Assembly (NCBI GenBank): GCA_034620365.1
Contig: JAQGEQ010000203.1
Span: 1-64,000 of the forward strand
Origin: Pegea sp. RAD2-039
Taxonomy: Eukaryota > Chordata > Thaliacea > Salpida > Salpidae
DNA length: 64,000 nt
Reading direction: 5' to 3'
Of this stretch, positions 21,140 through 34,182 are shown in pieces; the first letter of the stretch is position 1, and each line of letters opens with the position of its first letter. The notes below the pieces were generated by a model. It was not told the DNA's origin and did no database searches. It saw only the letters and a list, made by a program, of their open reading frames with translations. The position numbers and the translations under genes were made by a program.

Positions 21140-23676
21140 GCATTGGAATTAGTGTTATTATCTGTATTCAAGTTTGAATCAATATTTCTTTTTATATTAA
21201 GACACAGGAAATTCTTCAGCTTTCACTTCAGATGAAGATGAGGAGCTTCATCAGGATCTGCTTCTTTTTTTGAGTCATTTGTTTTCATCATGTTCATTAA
21301 CTTCTTATTTTCTTTTGATTGTTCAAAATCCAAATGAAATTCTGTAAAGTATAAATTTGATAAACAGATCCTAATGCAGAAAGACATCAACTCACGTGAT
21401 GAGGGTTTCTCTTCAGTAATGGTGTCAAGCTGGGGTGGAAGAGGGACATTTTTAATGTCTGCAGAATCTTCATCCAAATCAATTGTCGACCAGCAGTTGA
21501 AAATTTCAACGACATCTTCAGCACTAAGTTCGAATGATGAAGAAATTCTTTCGATGCTAGAAAATTTATTGGATTCATGTCGATGAAGTAAATACTCCTT
21601 CATTAAACTCTGCAAATGTTAAATTTCATTTTTAATTACAAACTTTTTATTAAAGATTCATACAGACTCCTCATCACCTTCAATCACTAGCATCTAATTT
21701 TCTAAAATTTTTTATAAAAATAAGAACAGCTGAGTGTTTGAGGCTGAGGAGGTTTCACAAGATAAGGTGCTAATCAATTGACTGTTTACTAAATTGTTGA
21801 AAACAACATTTGATCTATTTGCAAAAATTTGTTGGCAGTTGATTCCCAAATATAATACAGTATCAAGAACCAAACATAAAAATATAAGGACATCATAAGG
21901 TTCTAATTGTTTAGAATAGAAAATTAACTTTGTATAATTTATGAAACTTCTCAAATGCACTAGTGAAAGAAGAAGCCTTGAAACTAAATCAAGTTAAAGT
22001 ATAGAAAGTTAATCAAAGTATAAACGAAGTTTTATTCATTAACATTTGATTATTTGAATTTATTTCTTAATATACAATTTTGTTAAATTGATAAATTGAT
22101 GAGATACTGACCGTCTCAAAATGACTCTCGTCAATTTTGAACATCATGTTGTCAGCTCTGATCTTCATACAAAGAACTTCTAAAGCTTTTTGTGAAATTC
22201 GAAACAAAGATGATAGTGAATTTATAATGTCGCCTTTTAAATAAGAATGGTTTTCAATCAAACCAGATAAAACCTGAAAAAAAATTTGTTAACTTCAAAA
22301 TCATAGAAAATTGTTATCTCACAGTTTCAACTCCTTGTTGTCTATTCTTCCAATCAAACCATTTAAGTATGATTTCAGAAGACAAACCAGTTTCCTTTTG
22401 AAGCTCATCAAATTCTGAATTAACCAGCAGATGCTCAGATGCCCAAGATTTTTCAAGGATTTCAGCAACCTTCTTCCTTGAATGCAAGTTCTGGATGTAT
22501 GATTCTCCTAAAAAAAACATTTTAAATTTTTGCTTTTAGGAAATGTTTTGTCACCTATCATTCTCTTCTGGAAAATCTTCAAGTCCTCACCCATATACAT
22601 CAGATAATGAGGAGCTAGTCTAGGAGGACATTCTATTGGCCATATATTGGCCAGATTAGCCAACATCAATTCATCTTTTGTATGTTGAATTACATCGGAC
22701 ATTGTTACGCTCATCTTAATTTTTTATTTAAATTTTACCTCTTAAGATTAAACTAAATTATAAAAAACATTTATTTATATATAAAAATTGTTAAGGAATG
22801 ATATTTATATAGTAATTAATTTGTATTAATTGTTTTAAAATAGTTCTTAGTTAGAATATCCTTAAAGTTTATTAAAATATTTTTTCTAAATAAAAATAAT
22901 GAAAGATAGAATAATATAATTATCTTCAGATATTAAAATATTATTTTATAAGTTAGTAAAATTTATAAAAGTTAATGAAATATTATTTCATGATATAATA
23001 TATTAAGAAAATACATAGAGAGGAAATTTAAATACAAATAAATTAAAACTTTTAACCATAATCATGAATTAAAATTAAAATTCTGTAAAATGTTAAATTT
23101 TAATTTACAAGCATTTTCTAAAACATTCAAAGTCAGTGAAACGTCAATTGGGCGAAAGTGACTTGTTAACAATAATCTTCAAAAAGTTTACGAAACATCT
23201 TTTGTTTTTTATTGGAAACTTTAACTTTAAGTATTTTATATAAAATTAAATTCTAAATTAGATCTGCTTATCGAGTTTTACGCAGTTATTCAACTGATAA
23301 TTATCAATAAATGTGATTTTTATAATAATTTCTTTTAAGATTTCAACTGTACTAATTTAAAGTTTATTTCAGTTTTAAACTGTATCTTCTTAAACTGCTG
23401 ATATTTTTGAAAAATGTGTAGCTGCTTCTAGAGGTTTTTATTAGTTTTAACTGTTCTTTTTTATGTAGCCTTTACAAGAATAAACTACAACCAGATTAAA
23501 AGTCATCTTGTCACTTTAAGTCACTTCTCTGATCTCTTATAACTAAATTTCTTTTATAATCTTATAAATGAATTGAAATATCAATAATAGCCTAAATGCT
23601 CTTTTAGTAAATACTTCTTTAAGCTCTTTAGCTCGCAGTCAAATTGATGTAATCGAGATCTAGACATCTTATGTTG
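21140..23676 (-). other. Homeodomain gene block in the right arm
   Basis: Mirror of 6,857-9,414 with the same two junctions against the 3.64-kb unit, so the block was in place before the palindrome formed or was copied with it. Outside the gene it contains AT-rich flanks with no other recognisable feature. Confidence 0.75.
21197..22714 (-). pseudogene. Frameshifted mirror copy of the triple-homeodomain gene
   Basis: All five exons are present in order (22,555-22,714, 22,323-22,507, 22,112-22,274, 21,396-21,609 and from 21,341 down), and splice sites are kept. Exon 1 encodes the same residues as the left copy. Exon 3 has one extra T in the run after CTGG (near 22,260-22,263), giving 163 instead of 162 bases and an early stop. 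Exon 5 lacks one base near 21,242, so its acidic tail ends early. By eye there are about eight amino-acid changes (for example G to V and E to D in exon 4) against about five silent ones, consistent with relaxed constraint. A truncated product of exons 1-2 could still be made. Confidence 0.75.
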
Positions 23677-25627
23677 GAGGAGGTATTTTCAGTTGTTTCT
23701 ACAGATTTTAGAGTTTACAACAAGGAAAGTAACCAATGGCTTCATCTGATTTGTATGAAAAGCTCCTTGTTTTTGTCTTTTACCTATCCATGTACTCTAC
23801 CTACAATTCAAATTTGGTAGATAGAGTAATTATGTCTAAAGATGTATTTAAATGTTGTCGAAAAGAAGCCTTCTTTAAAATCTTTATTTAAAATTTAAAT
23901 TTATTTATTTTATTTATTTTATTCATAAATTTAAAAATTATTTTTTTGCAAAAGATCTCTTATAATTATCTACTAGTATAAAACGTGTTTAAACTAAATA
24001 ATTATTAATTACAAATCTAATTTTCCTAATAAAATTTTTTTTATGTATATTTATTACTACTAAATTCGTTAAAATACTCACTTTGTAATTATACCTAAGA
24101 CTTTTCAAAACTAAAAAATTTTATTTTATAAATCTTTATTGTTTATAAAATTATTTAATAAAACAAATATATGTATTTTTAAATGATCTTGCCGTCTCTG
24201 ATATTACAAGTAATCAAACAGAAATTACTTATAGACGTTGAAACAACTGCAAGTTGCAACTGAATTATTGCGCTGTTTTCTCATCTCAATCTTCATCCTA
24301 TCTTTTTAATCTTTGTCTTCAATTTTGTTACTTTCTAATCCTCATTGTAATCTTAATCTTGATCTTTGGTCACTTTTACATACCATTTTGAACAACGAAT
24401 TTTGAATATTTTTAAAAAGTAACCTTTAAACAAAGAATTTTCAATATTTTTAAAAATTAAAATTTGAATAATGAATTGTAAGTTATTTTCAAAATTAAAC
24501 CATACTTAGACAAATAATGGTTTGCTACGTGCGACAACATCACCTATAGACAGTGCGGAACGAGTTTAAGGGCAACAACCTCGTAAGACTAAGATACCCT
24601 TAGAAGGGAATTGTAGTTCATCTCAAACATCAGAAAATCTACTCTGACATTATCTATTAAATTTACCAGCTACATCAGAAATCTTTTATATGTAAAAACT
24701 CCTAAACTTATAAAAGAGTTTTAAACAGTTAAAGTGTTGAAAAACTGAAATGTTGGTTTGAAAACGATCTAAAAACTAATAAATCATAATTTCAGCAGTT
24801 ATGCTATTGATTTGTAGTTATCTGATAAAAGTATGATGTTTTTGTCAATTTGATTTGTAGCATTAAAATCGCTTACTCGTATCGCAAGAATGAAGTTAAT
24901 GATGAAAAATTTAATCAAGTGTGTTATATTTAAAGAATGAAATAAAAACATTTATTCCGTTAGAAGGAAAAGTCGATTTCCTCGTTTTTCAAATTGTTAA
25001 AATTAATGAAATTAGATTTCAGTCTTAAAGGTAGTCGAAGTCTTGAAATATTATAAAATTATTTTTATACAAGTTTCGTACTTCCAACTGATTTCAAATG
25101 GTACAAAAACTAAAGTTTACGAAATTGATGCGCAGCGCTTCCCAATAGAGCTGAAAAGATTATCAAAATAAATCTATATGATTATTTTTGAAATCTTCTC
25201 TCAGACAACTTTTCTTGTTTTTAATTCATAGATTCTTATGCAACGGATATGTAGATTATTTGTAACTGAAAAGAGAATACAGTATTACTTTGTTAGAAGT
25301 GTTTTGAATTAAAAACTTTTAAAAATTGTTAGTTTTTTGTTACTTCAACTTATTTAGATCTATACATTTTAAAAAATCAAAAGTATAATCTTAAAAGCAA
25401 TTAATAATTTACTTCTAGGCCTTATTGATTTGATTCAAGCAAAGAAATGCTTTTTAACAATACATTAAAATCAAAGTGACAAAGATAAAAATAAAATTAC
25501 GTATAAATAAATTTTCTGTTTTAATTAAAATTGTATTTTGATTTCAATAATTCTATTGATTTATTCAAATAAATGAGCTAAGAAATAAAGCTTTAACCGA
25601 AACTTAATACAAATAAATTTTTTTAAC

Positions 25628-25780
25628 GAAACACTTTTTGTGAAAGGGAAGTTCCCAGCCTACAGAAATACAATTTTGACTAAAATCTCTACCACAGAAA
25701 AAGGAAATCTAGTAGCTGGTAGTTTTAGTTATTGGTATAATTTATTTTATGTGGTTTTAATTGTAGGTTTGTTTTTATAG
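25628..25780 (+). pseudogene. Start-less copy of the small unit ORF
   Basis: 50 codons open from ETLFVKGKFPAY to TAG, with no preceding ATG in frame and a stop upstream. Nearly identical to the copy at 29,270-29,422. Confidence 0.35.
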
Positions 25781-25825
25781 TTAGAAAGTTAATTATTTTG
25801 GAAAATTGTTGTTGAATTAAATTTT

Positions 25826-28800
25826 TTTGTTGTTGAAAATCTACATGTCTAAAAAACTTCACTTGTAAGAGTCAGTTGTTTTTATAAACTATAAATATCA
25901 GGTAAGTGAAGTTGATACTATAAGTTTAGATTTTAGTGAGCTTGTTTAATGTCACTTTTAAGAAACCTTCGACTATCAAGCACAAACCTATTTGTTAATT
26001 AAGTCAATTCTTGATTTAGTTTTGATCTGGACTTGTGCTATACATGAAACTTAAGCCAAATAATCTTGTGTTGATGATAAAAAACTCTTATTAAATACTA
26101 TGAGCTTAAAAACATAGATATTAGTGAAAACTTGTTAGAAAAAGTAAAGTTATAGCTTAATTTATTATAGAAACATCTCTCTGAAAGTTAAATAAAATGA
26201 CTAACAGTCCCAAAAGTTACAAATATTAGATTACAATTTTCAGAGACCTTTTAAAAGGAAGTTTATTTTGTAGCTTCAATTTTTTGAGTGGTTCAATTTG
26301 GTATTAAGTTTTGCTGATTAAGTAAATTAACAACTGCTAAACAAAGGTTAAAAAGGTTCTAACTTTTTTTTAAAAGAATACTCGACAAAACATTTAGTAT
26401 AATCGGCTGAAAATGCTTTCATCTTTTGAAAAAGTATTAATTTATTAAACAGAACAATTTTCTGGCTTTACCTTTTGAAGAAAATGAAAATAGTAAACTA
26501 AATGAAATTAAACATTTTAATTTTTTTTGATCTTATTAAATCAGCTGAATAAATAAGGATTTATTCTGTCAGTTATGAGCTGTGATTGGACAAAATTTTC
26601 ATCAAAGTATTTCAAAGAGATTAGTTGCTAAGGTATCTGATCTGATCATTAGTAATTTAAAAACATTTCAATCTTTTCGAGTTTCTTACACAATCATTGA
26701 TCTTTCAACAAACTTAAAACCAAGGTCGCAGATCTTTTTTGATAAGTCATCTTAATCATCTTAATCATCTAAATATCGTCTTATAATCTCCATCTTTCAA
26801 ATTATATTCTATCTGATCTTTGTCATTAAATTTTTTACAAAATCATCTCCTAAACTGAATTTTCTAATCTTCATCTTCCTAATTTATAATTTTCGAACTC
26901 ATATCTTCTTAACTTAATCAGAGATCACTCATCCAAGTTTTTTACCATTAAAGAGCTTAAAATTGTTCAAAAATATCATTAGAAGATCATCGATCTTTCG
27001 ACAAACTTAAAAACAACGATCTTTTAAATATGTTATCTTAATCATGTAATCAACTTCTTCTATTCTTTATTTTTTTGTCTCTATCATTTATTGCTTAGCA
27101 CCTAATCTTAAGTTTCTAAACTTTATCTTCTAATTATCACCATCTAATCCTCATCTTCTAATCCTTATGTTCTAAGTTTCATTTTCAAAACATAATCAAT
27201 ATTCTCCTGTTTGACTTTTCGAGTAAGAACAAAAGATAACGAATCGAAGAGGATGTATTTTCAGTTGTTTCTACAGATTTTAGAGTTTACAACAAGGAAA
27301 GTAACAAATGGCTTCATCTGATTTGTATGAAAAGCTCCTTGTTTTTGTCTTTTACCTATCCATGTACTCTACCTACCATTCTATTTTGGTAGATAAAGCA
27401 ATTATGTCTAAAGATGTATTTAATTGTTGTCGAAAAGAAGCCTTTTTTAAAATCTTTGTTTAAAATTTAAACTTATTTATTTTATTTAATTTATTCCTAA
27501 ATATAGAAATTAATTTTTTTGCAAAAGATCATTATCTACTAGTATAAAAGGTGTTTAAACTAAATAATTATTAATTACAAATCTAATTTTCCTAATAAAA
27601 TTTTTACTATGTATATTTATTACTACTAAATTCGTTAAAATACTCACTTTGTAATTATGCCTAAGACTTTTCAAAACTAAAAAAATTTATTTTATAAATC
27701 TTAATTGTTTATAAAATTATTTAATAAAACAAATATATGTATTCTTAAATGATCTTGCCGTCTCTGATATTACAAGTAATCAAACAGAAATTACTTATAG
27801 ACGTTGAACCAAATGTAAGTTACAACTGAATTATTGCGCAGTTTTCTCATCTCATTCTTCATCCTATCTTTTTAATGTTTGTCTTCATCTTTTGTTACTT
27901 TCTAATCCTCATTCTAATCTTTATCCTAATCTTTGGTCACTTTTACATAACATTTTGAACAACGAATTGTGAACATTTTTGAAAGTAAATTTTAAACACT
28001 ACATCTTGAATATTTGTTTAATTGGCATTTTGAGTAATGAATTTTGAATATTTTTAAAAAGTAACATTTAAACAAAGAGTTTTCTATATTTTAAAAAATA
28101 AAAATTTGAATAATAAAGTGTAAGTTATTTTCAAAATTAAACCATACTTAGACAAATAATGGTTTGCTACCTGCGACAACATCACCTATAGACAGTGCGG
28201 AACGAGTTTAAGGGCAACAACCTCGTAAGACTAAGATACCCTTAGAAGGGAATTGTAGTTCATCTCAAACATCAGAAAATCTACTCTGACATTATCCATT
28301 AAATGTACCAGATACATCGGAAATCTTTTATATGTAAAAACTCTTAAACTTATAAAAGATTTTTAAACAGTTAAAGTGTTGAAAAAATGAAAAGTTGTTT
28401 TGAAAACGATCTATAAACTAATAAATCATAATTTCAGCAGTTATGCTATTGAAATGTTGTTATCTGATAAAAGTATGATGTTTTTGTCAATTTGATTTGT
28501 AGCATTAAAATCGCTTACTCGTATCGCAAGAATGAAGTTAATGATGAAAAATTTAATCAAGTGTGTTATATTTAAAGAATGAAATAAAAACATTTATTCC
28601 GTTAGAAGGAAAAGTCGATTTCCTCGTTTTTCAAATTGTTAAAATTAATGAAATTAGATTTCAGTCTTAAAGGTAGTCGAAGTCCTGAAATATTATAAAA
28701 TTATTTTTATACAAGTTTCGTACTTCCAACTGATTTCAAATGGTACAAAAACTAAAGTTTACGAAATTGATGCGCAGCGCTTCCCAATAGAGCTGAAATG

Positions 28801-29468
28801 ATTATCAAATTAAATCTATATAATTATTTTTGAAATCTTCTCTCAGACAACTTTTCTTGTTTTTAATTCATAGATTCTTATGCAACGGATATGTAGATTA
28901 TTTGTAACTGAAAAGAGAATACAGTATTACTTTGTTAGAAGTGTTTTGAATTAAAAACTTTTAAAAATTGTTAGTTTTTTGTTACTTCAACTTATTTAGA
29001 TCTATACATTTTTAAAAATCAAAAGTATAATCTTAAAAGCAATTAATAATTTACTTCTAGGCCTTATTGAGTTGATTCAAGCAAAGAAATGCTTTTCAAC
29101 AATACATTAAAATCAAAGTGACAAAGATAAAAATAAAATTATGTATAAATAAATTTTCTGTTTTAATTAAAATTGTATTTTGATTTCAAAAATTCTATTG
29201 ATTTATTCAAATAAATGAGCTAAGAAATAAAGCTTTAACCGAAACTTAATACAAATAAATTTTTTTAACGAAACACTTTTTGTGAAAGGGAAGTTCCCAG
29301 CCTACAGAAATACAATTTTGACTAAAATCTCTACCACAGAAAAAGGAAATCTAGTAGCTGGTAGTTTTATTTATTGGTATAATTTATTTTATTTGGTTTT
29401 AATTGTAGGTTTGTTTTTATAGTTAGAAAGTTAATTATTTTGGAAAGTTCTTGTTGAATTAAATTTTT
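25826..29468 (+). repeat. 3.64-kb tandem unit, middle right copy
   Basis: Uninterrupted unit, offset 3,642 from the previous one on the GCGCTTCCCA landmark (25,135 and 28,777). By eye it is almost identical to the next unit. It has no equivalent position in the left arm, which has one unit fewer. Confidence 0.9.
29270..29422 (+). pseudogene. Start-less copy of the small unit ORF
   Basis: Same 50-codon open stretch as at 25,628, ending in TAG, with no start codon upstream. It lies at the junction between two units. Confidence 0.35.
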
Positions 29469-32400
29469 TTGTTGTTGAAAATCTACATGTCTAAAAAACT
29501 TCACTTGTAAGAGTCAGTTGTTTTTATAAACAATAAATATCAGGTAAGTGAAGTTGATACTATAAGTTTAGATTTTAGTGAGCTTGTTTAATGTCACTTT
29601 TAAGAAACCTTCGACTATCAAGCACAAACCTATTTGTTAATTAAGTCAATTCTTGATTTAGTTTTGATCTGGACTTGTGCTATACATGAAACTTAAGCCA
29701 AATAATCTTGTGTTGATGATAAAAAACTCTTATTAAATACTATGAGCTTAAAAACATAGATATTAGTGAAAACTTGTTGGAAAAAGTAAAGTTATAGCTT
29801 AATTTATTATAGAAACATCTCTCTGAAAGTTAAATAAAATGACTAACAGTCCCAAAAGTTACAAATATTAGATTATAATTTTCAGAGACCTTTTAAAAGG
29901 AAGTTTATTTTGTAGCTTCAATTTTTTGAGTGGTTCAATTTGGTATTAAGTTTTGCTGATTAAGTAAATTAACAACTGCTAAACAAAGGTTAAAAAGGTT
30001 CTAAATTTTTTTTAAAAGAATACTCGACAAAACATTTAGTATAATCGGCTGAAAATGCTTTCATCTTTTGAAAAAGTATTAATTTATTAAACAGAACAAT
30101 TTTCTGGCTTTACCTTTTGAAAAAAATGAAAATAGTAAACTAAATGAAATTAAACATTTTAATTTTTTTTGATCTTATTAAATCAGCTGAATAAATAAGG
30201 ATTTATTCTGTCAGTTATGAGCTGTGATTGGACGAAATTTTCATCAAAGTATTTCAAAGAGATTAGTTGCTAAGGTATCTGATCTGATCATTAGTAATTT
30301 AAAAACATTTCAATCTTTTCGAGTTTCTTACACAATCATTGATCTTTCAACAAACTTAAAACCAAGGTCGCAGATCTTTTTTGATAAGTCATCTTAATCA
30401 TCTTAATCATCTAAATATCGTCTTATAATCTCCATCTTTCAAATTATATTCTATCTGATCTTTGTCATTAAATTTTTTTACAAAATCATCTCCTAAACTG
30501 AATTTTCTAATCTTCATCTTCCTAATTTATAATTTTCGAACTCATATCTTCTTAACTTAATCAGAGATCACTCATCCAAGTTTTTTACCATTAAAGAGCT
30601 TAAAATTGTTCAAAAATATCATTAGAAGATCATCGATCTTTCGACAAACTTAAAAACAACGATCTTTTAAATATGTTATCTTAATCATGTAATCAACTTC
30701 TTCTATTCTTGATTTTTTTGTCTCTATCATTTATTGCTTAGCACCTAATCTTAAGTTTCTAAACTTTATCTTCTAATTATCACCATCTAGTCCTCATCTT
30801 CTAATCCTTATGTTCTAAGTTTCATTTTCAAAACTTAATCAATATTCTCCTGTTTGACTTTTCGAGTAAGAACAAAAGATAACGATGCGAAGAGGAGGTA
30901 TTTTCAGTTGTTTCTACAGATTTTAGAGTTTACAACAAGGAAAGTAACAAATGGCTTCATCTGATTTGTATGAAAAGCTCCTTGTTTTTGTCTTTTACCT
31001 ATCCATGTACTCTACCTACCATTCTATTTTGGTAGATAAAGCAATTATGTCTAAAGATGTATTTAATTGTTGTCGAAAAGAAGCCTTTTTTAAAATCTTT
31101 GTTTAAAATTTAAATTTATTTATTTTATTTATTTTATTCATAAATTTAAAAATTAATTTTTTGCAAAAGATCTTTTATAATTATCTACTAGTATAAAAGG
31201 TGTTTAAACTAAATAATTATTAATTACAAATCTAATTTTCCTAATAAAATTTTTACTATGTATATTTATTACTACTAAATTCGTTAAAATACTCTCTTTT
31301 TAATTATACCTATGACTTTTCAAAACTAAAAAATTTTATTTTATAAATCATAATTGTTAATAAAATTATTTAATAAAACAAATATATGTATTTTTAAATG
31401 ATCTTGCCGTCTCTGATATTACAAGTAATCCAACAGAAATTACTTATAGACGTTAAACCAAATGTAAGTTACAACTGAATTATTGCGCAGTTTTCTCATC
31501 TCAATCTTCATCCTATTTTTTAATCTTTGTCTTCATCTTTTGTTACTTTCTAATCCTCATTCTAATCTTTATCCTGATCTTCGGTCACTTTTACATAACA
31601 TTTTAAACAACGAATTTTGAATATTTTTGAAAGTAAATTTTAAACACTACATCTTGATCATTTGTTTAATTGGCATTTTAAGTAATGAATTTTGAATATT
31701 TTTAAAAAGTAACTTATAAACAAAGAATTTTCAATATTTTTAAAAATTAAAATTTGAATAATGAATTGTAAGTTATTTTCAAAATTAAACCATACTTCGA
31801 CAAATAATGGTTTGCTACGTGCGACAACATCACCTATAAACAGTGCGGAACGAGTTTAAGGACAACCACCTCGTTAGACTAAGCTACCCTTAGAAGGGAA
31901 TTGTAGTTCATCTCAAACATCAGAAAGTCTACTCTGACATTATCCATTAAATATACCAGATACATCAGAAATCTTTTATATGTAAAAACTTTTAAACTTA
32001 TAAAAGAGTTTTAAACAGTTAAAGTGTTGAAAAACTGAAATGTTGTTTTGAAAACGATCTAAAAACTAATAAATCATAATTTCAGCAGTTATGCTATTGA
32101 ATTGTTGTTATCTGATAAAAGTATGATGTTTTTGTCAATTTCATTTGTAGCATTAAAATCGCTTACTCGTATCGCAAGAATGAAGTTAATGATGAAAAAT
32201 TTAATCAAGTGTGTTATATTTAAAGAATGAAATAAAAACATTTATTCCGTTAGAAGCAAAAGTCGATTTATTCCTTTTTCAAATTGTTAAAATTAATGAA
32301 ATTAGATTTCAGTCTTAAAGGTAGTTGAAGTCTTGAAATATTATAAAAATATTTTTTTACAATTACATACTTCCAACTTATTTCAAATGGTACAAAAACT

Positions 32401-33103
32401 AAAGTTTACGAAATTGATGCGCAGCGCTTCCCAATAGAGCTGAAAAGATTATCAAAATAAATCTATATAATTATTTTTGAAATCTTCTCTCAGACAACTT
32501 TTCTTGTTTTTAATTCATAGATTCTTATGCAACGGATATGTAGATTATTTGTAACTGAAAATAGAATACAGTATTACTTTTTTAGAAGTGTTTTGAATTA
32601 AAAACTTTTAAAAATTGTTAGTTTTTTGTTACTTCAACTTATTTAGAATTATACATTTTTAAAAATCAAAAGTATAATCATAAAAACAATTAATAATTTA
32701 CTTCTAGGCTTATTGATTTGATTCAAGCAAAGAAATGCTTTTCAACAACACATTAAAATCAAAGTGACAAAGATAAAAAAATTATGCATAAAGAAAGTTA
32801 CTGTTTTAATTAAATTTTACTGAAAACGGAATTTTAATTTTTATAATTCGATTGATTTATTCACATAAATGAGTTAATAAATATAGCTTTAACGAAAAAC
32901 TTGATAAAAAAGAATTTTTTATTTGAAACACTTTTTGTGAAAGGGAAGTTCCCAGCCTACAGAAATACAATTTTGACGGAAATCTTTACCACAGAAAAAG
33001 AAAATCTCTTAGCTGGTACTTTTAGTTATTGGCAGATTTTATTTTATTTGGTTTTATTTGTAGGTTTGTTTTTAGTTAAGATGTGAATTATTTTTGTAAG
33101 TTC
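29469..33103 (+). repeat. 3.64-kb tandem unit, outer right copy
   Basis: Landmark at 32,424, offset 3,647 from the middle copy. It corresponds to the outer left unit (1,080-4,720) in mirror orientation, including the outer-type small ORF at its end. Confidence 0.9.
32901..33086 (+). CDS. Outer-type small unit ORF, mirror of 1,104-1,301
   Basis: Same product as the left copy over about 50 residues, with the same hydrophobic C-terminus, but the upstream ATG of the left copy is ATA here. The frame can only be opened from a TTG or another non-ATG codon. The stop differs slightly (reads through to VKM). No family recognised; probably not an independent gene. Confidence 0.22.
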   Translation: MIKKNFLFETLFVKGKFPAYRNTILTEIFTTEKENLLAGTFSYWQILFYLVLFVGLFLVKM

Positions 33104-34182
33104 TTGTTGAATTGATTTTTTTAGTATATTTCTGTAAATAATTTTTTCTTGATTATATTCAATATACTTACAATTGAATTATAAAATTTATATCTTTTAA
33201 AATAAATCATTTTAAATATTTAAAATATTTAAATATTTTCAAATTTATTTAGCAGTAATAAGAAATTTACAATTATATTATTTTAAATATAATCAAATAT
33301 TACTAATTCACTGTTATAAAATCTTTGTATAATTTGTTAATTAAACTTTAAATATTATTTTAATATTTGATAAATTTTTTAAAGTGGATTTATTCTAAAA
33401 ACAAATAAAATTTTTTATTAGTTTAAATTATTGTAATTTATTATATTAATTTAATCTGATCTTTCTTATAGATCTTTCATTCTATTATTTAATATTATTC
33501 TTAATTATTATTTTATATTTCATAACTTCATAAATCATAATTTAGTAAAATGCATTTTCTATAATAACATTATAAAACAGTCTTTTCTATAAAATTGTTT
33601 ATATATTTTATGGTTAATTATCAAAATCTTTTTTTCTTTCATTATTATTAACAACATTTTAATGGTGAAGAATAATTTTTCTAAAACTACAAATTTTGAG
33701 TCATTTATAATATTTGATTTTAATAATCTGACTTTATTTTGTAGACTTATAATAAACCAATTTTTAGAGAAAACAAATAACTGGCTTTTTATCCTCATTT
33801 AATGAAAGATGAAGTTTTCTGGTTGAAGGTATTTATCTATTTATTTTTTAAAGACTTCTAAATTTATTTATTTACTTCAAAATGAAGTGTTTTTTATCTA
33901 AATATAATTGTGTAGATAGCATAGAATTCTAAAGTTTTTCCAGTTTAATATAAATTGTATATATTATTTATATTTGAATTTAAAGTTAGCTATTTTAAAA
34001 GTTGTATAGAAATTTGTATGAATTTTCTAGAAAATATATATTTCTGACATGTTGAAACCAAAATCCATTTGCCCTAAACTTAATCAAGATTCCAACAAAC
34101 GCATCAATATTATCTAAATATTGAACTGACCCTAATTTGAATGATCCTTCATTTACATTTACATCTCCTATTTAAATCCAGT
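33104..34182 (+). repeat. Diverged monomer of the 1.24-kb repeat (right copy)
   Basis: Related to the array that follows: the stretch with TTTATAATATTTGATTTTAA, an exon-like core and a donor-like GGTATTT occur in the same order as in the 1.24-kb monomers. It is more diverged than the monomers at 35-42 kb and is the part mirrored at the window start. Confidence 0.6.
33745..33828 (+). pseudogene. Exon-like core of diverged monomer (84 bp)
   Basis: Lies between TTTTGTAG and GGTATTT signals. Aligned to the 75-bp cores it keeps TATAAT near the start and TTGAAG at the end and is nine bases longer, so both lengths are multiples of three. The frame used by the open cores has a stop here. Confidence 0.35.

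Larger units (their letters stand above)
17490..25825 (+). repeat. 3.64-kb unit, inner right copy, diverged and twice interrupted
   Basis: Matches the unit at about 17,490-18,150, 20,340-21,139 and 23,677-25,825. The gaps are an extra block (about 18,150-20,340, partly absent from the left arm) and the homeodomain gene block (21,140-23,676). The first part is clearly more diverged from other units than they are from each other, so this copy is the oldest or was not homogenised. Confidence 0.75.
16179..34182 (-). repeat. Right arm of giant inverted repeat
   Basis: This is the reverse complement of 1-11,960 but about 6 kb longer. The change in coordinate sum between the homeodomain gene and the outer edge is 3,646, which equals one extra copy of the 3.64-kb unit. 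The change between the tRNA-Lys and the homeodomain gene is about 2,390, which equals the extra block at about 17,620-20,055. Matching stops on the inside within the SG-rich gene copy at about 16,179 and on the outside at 34,182, where the 1.24-kb array continues on this side only as far as the window shows. Confidence 0.95.

Noticed and set aside
33559-33798. 79-codon minus-strand frame and the related one at 35,400-35,621
   Set aside because: Their resemblance shows common repeat ancestry of the monomers, not coding; they run antisense across the exon-like core.
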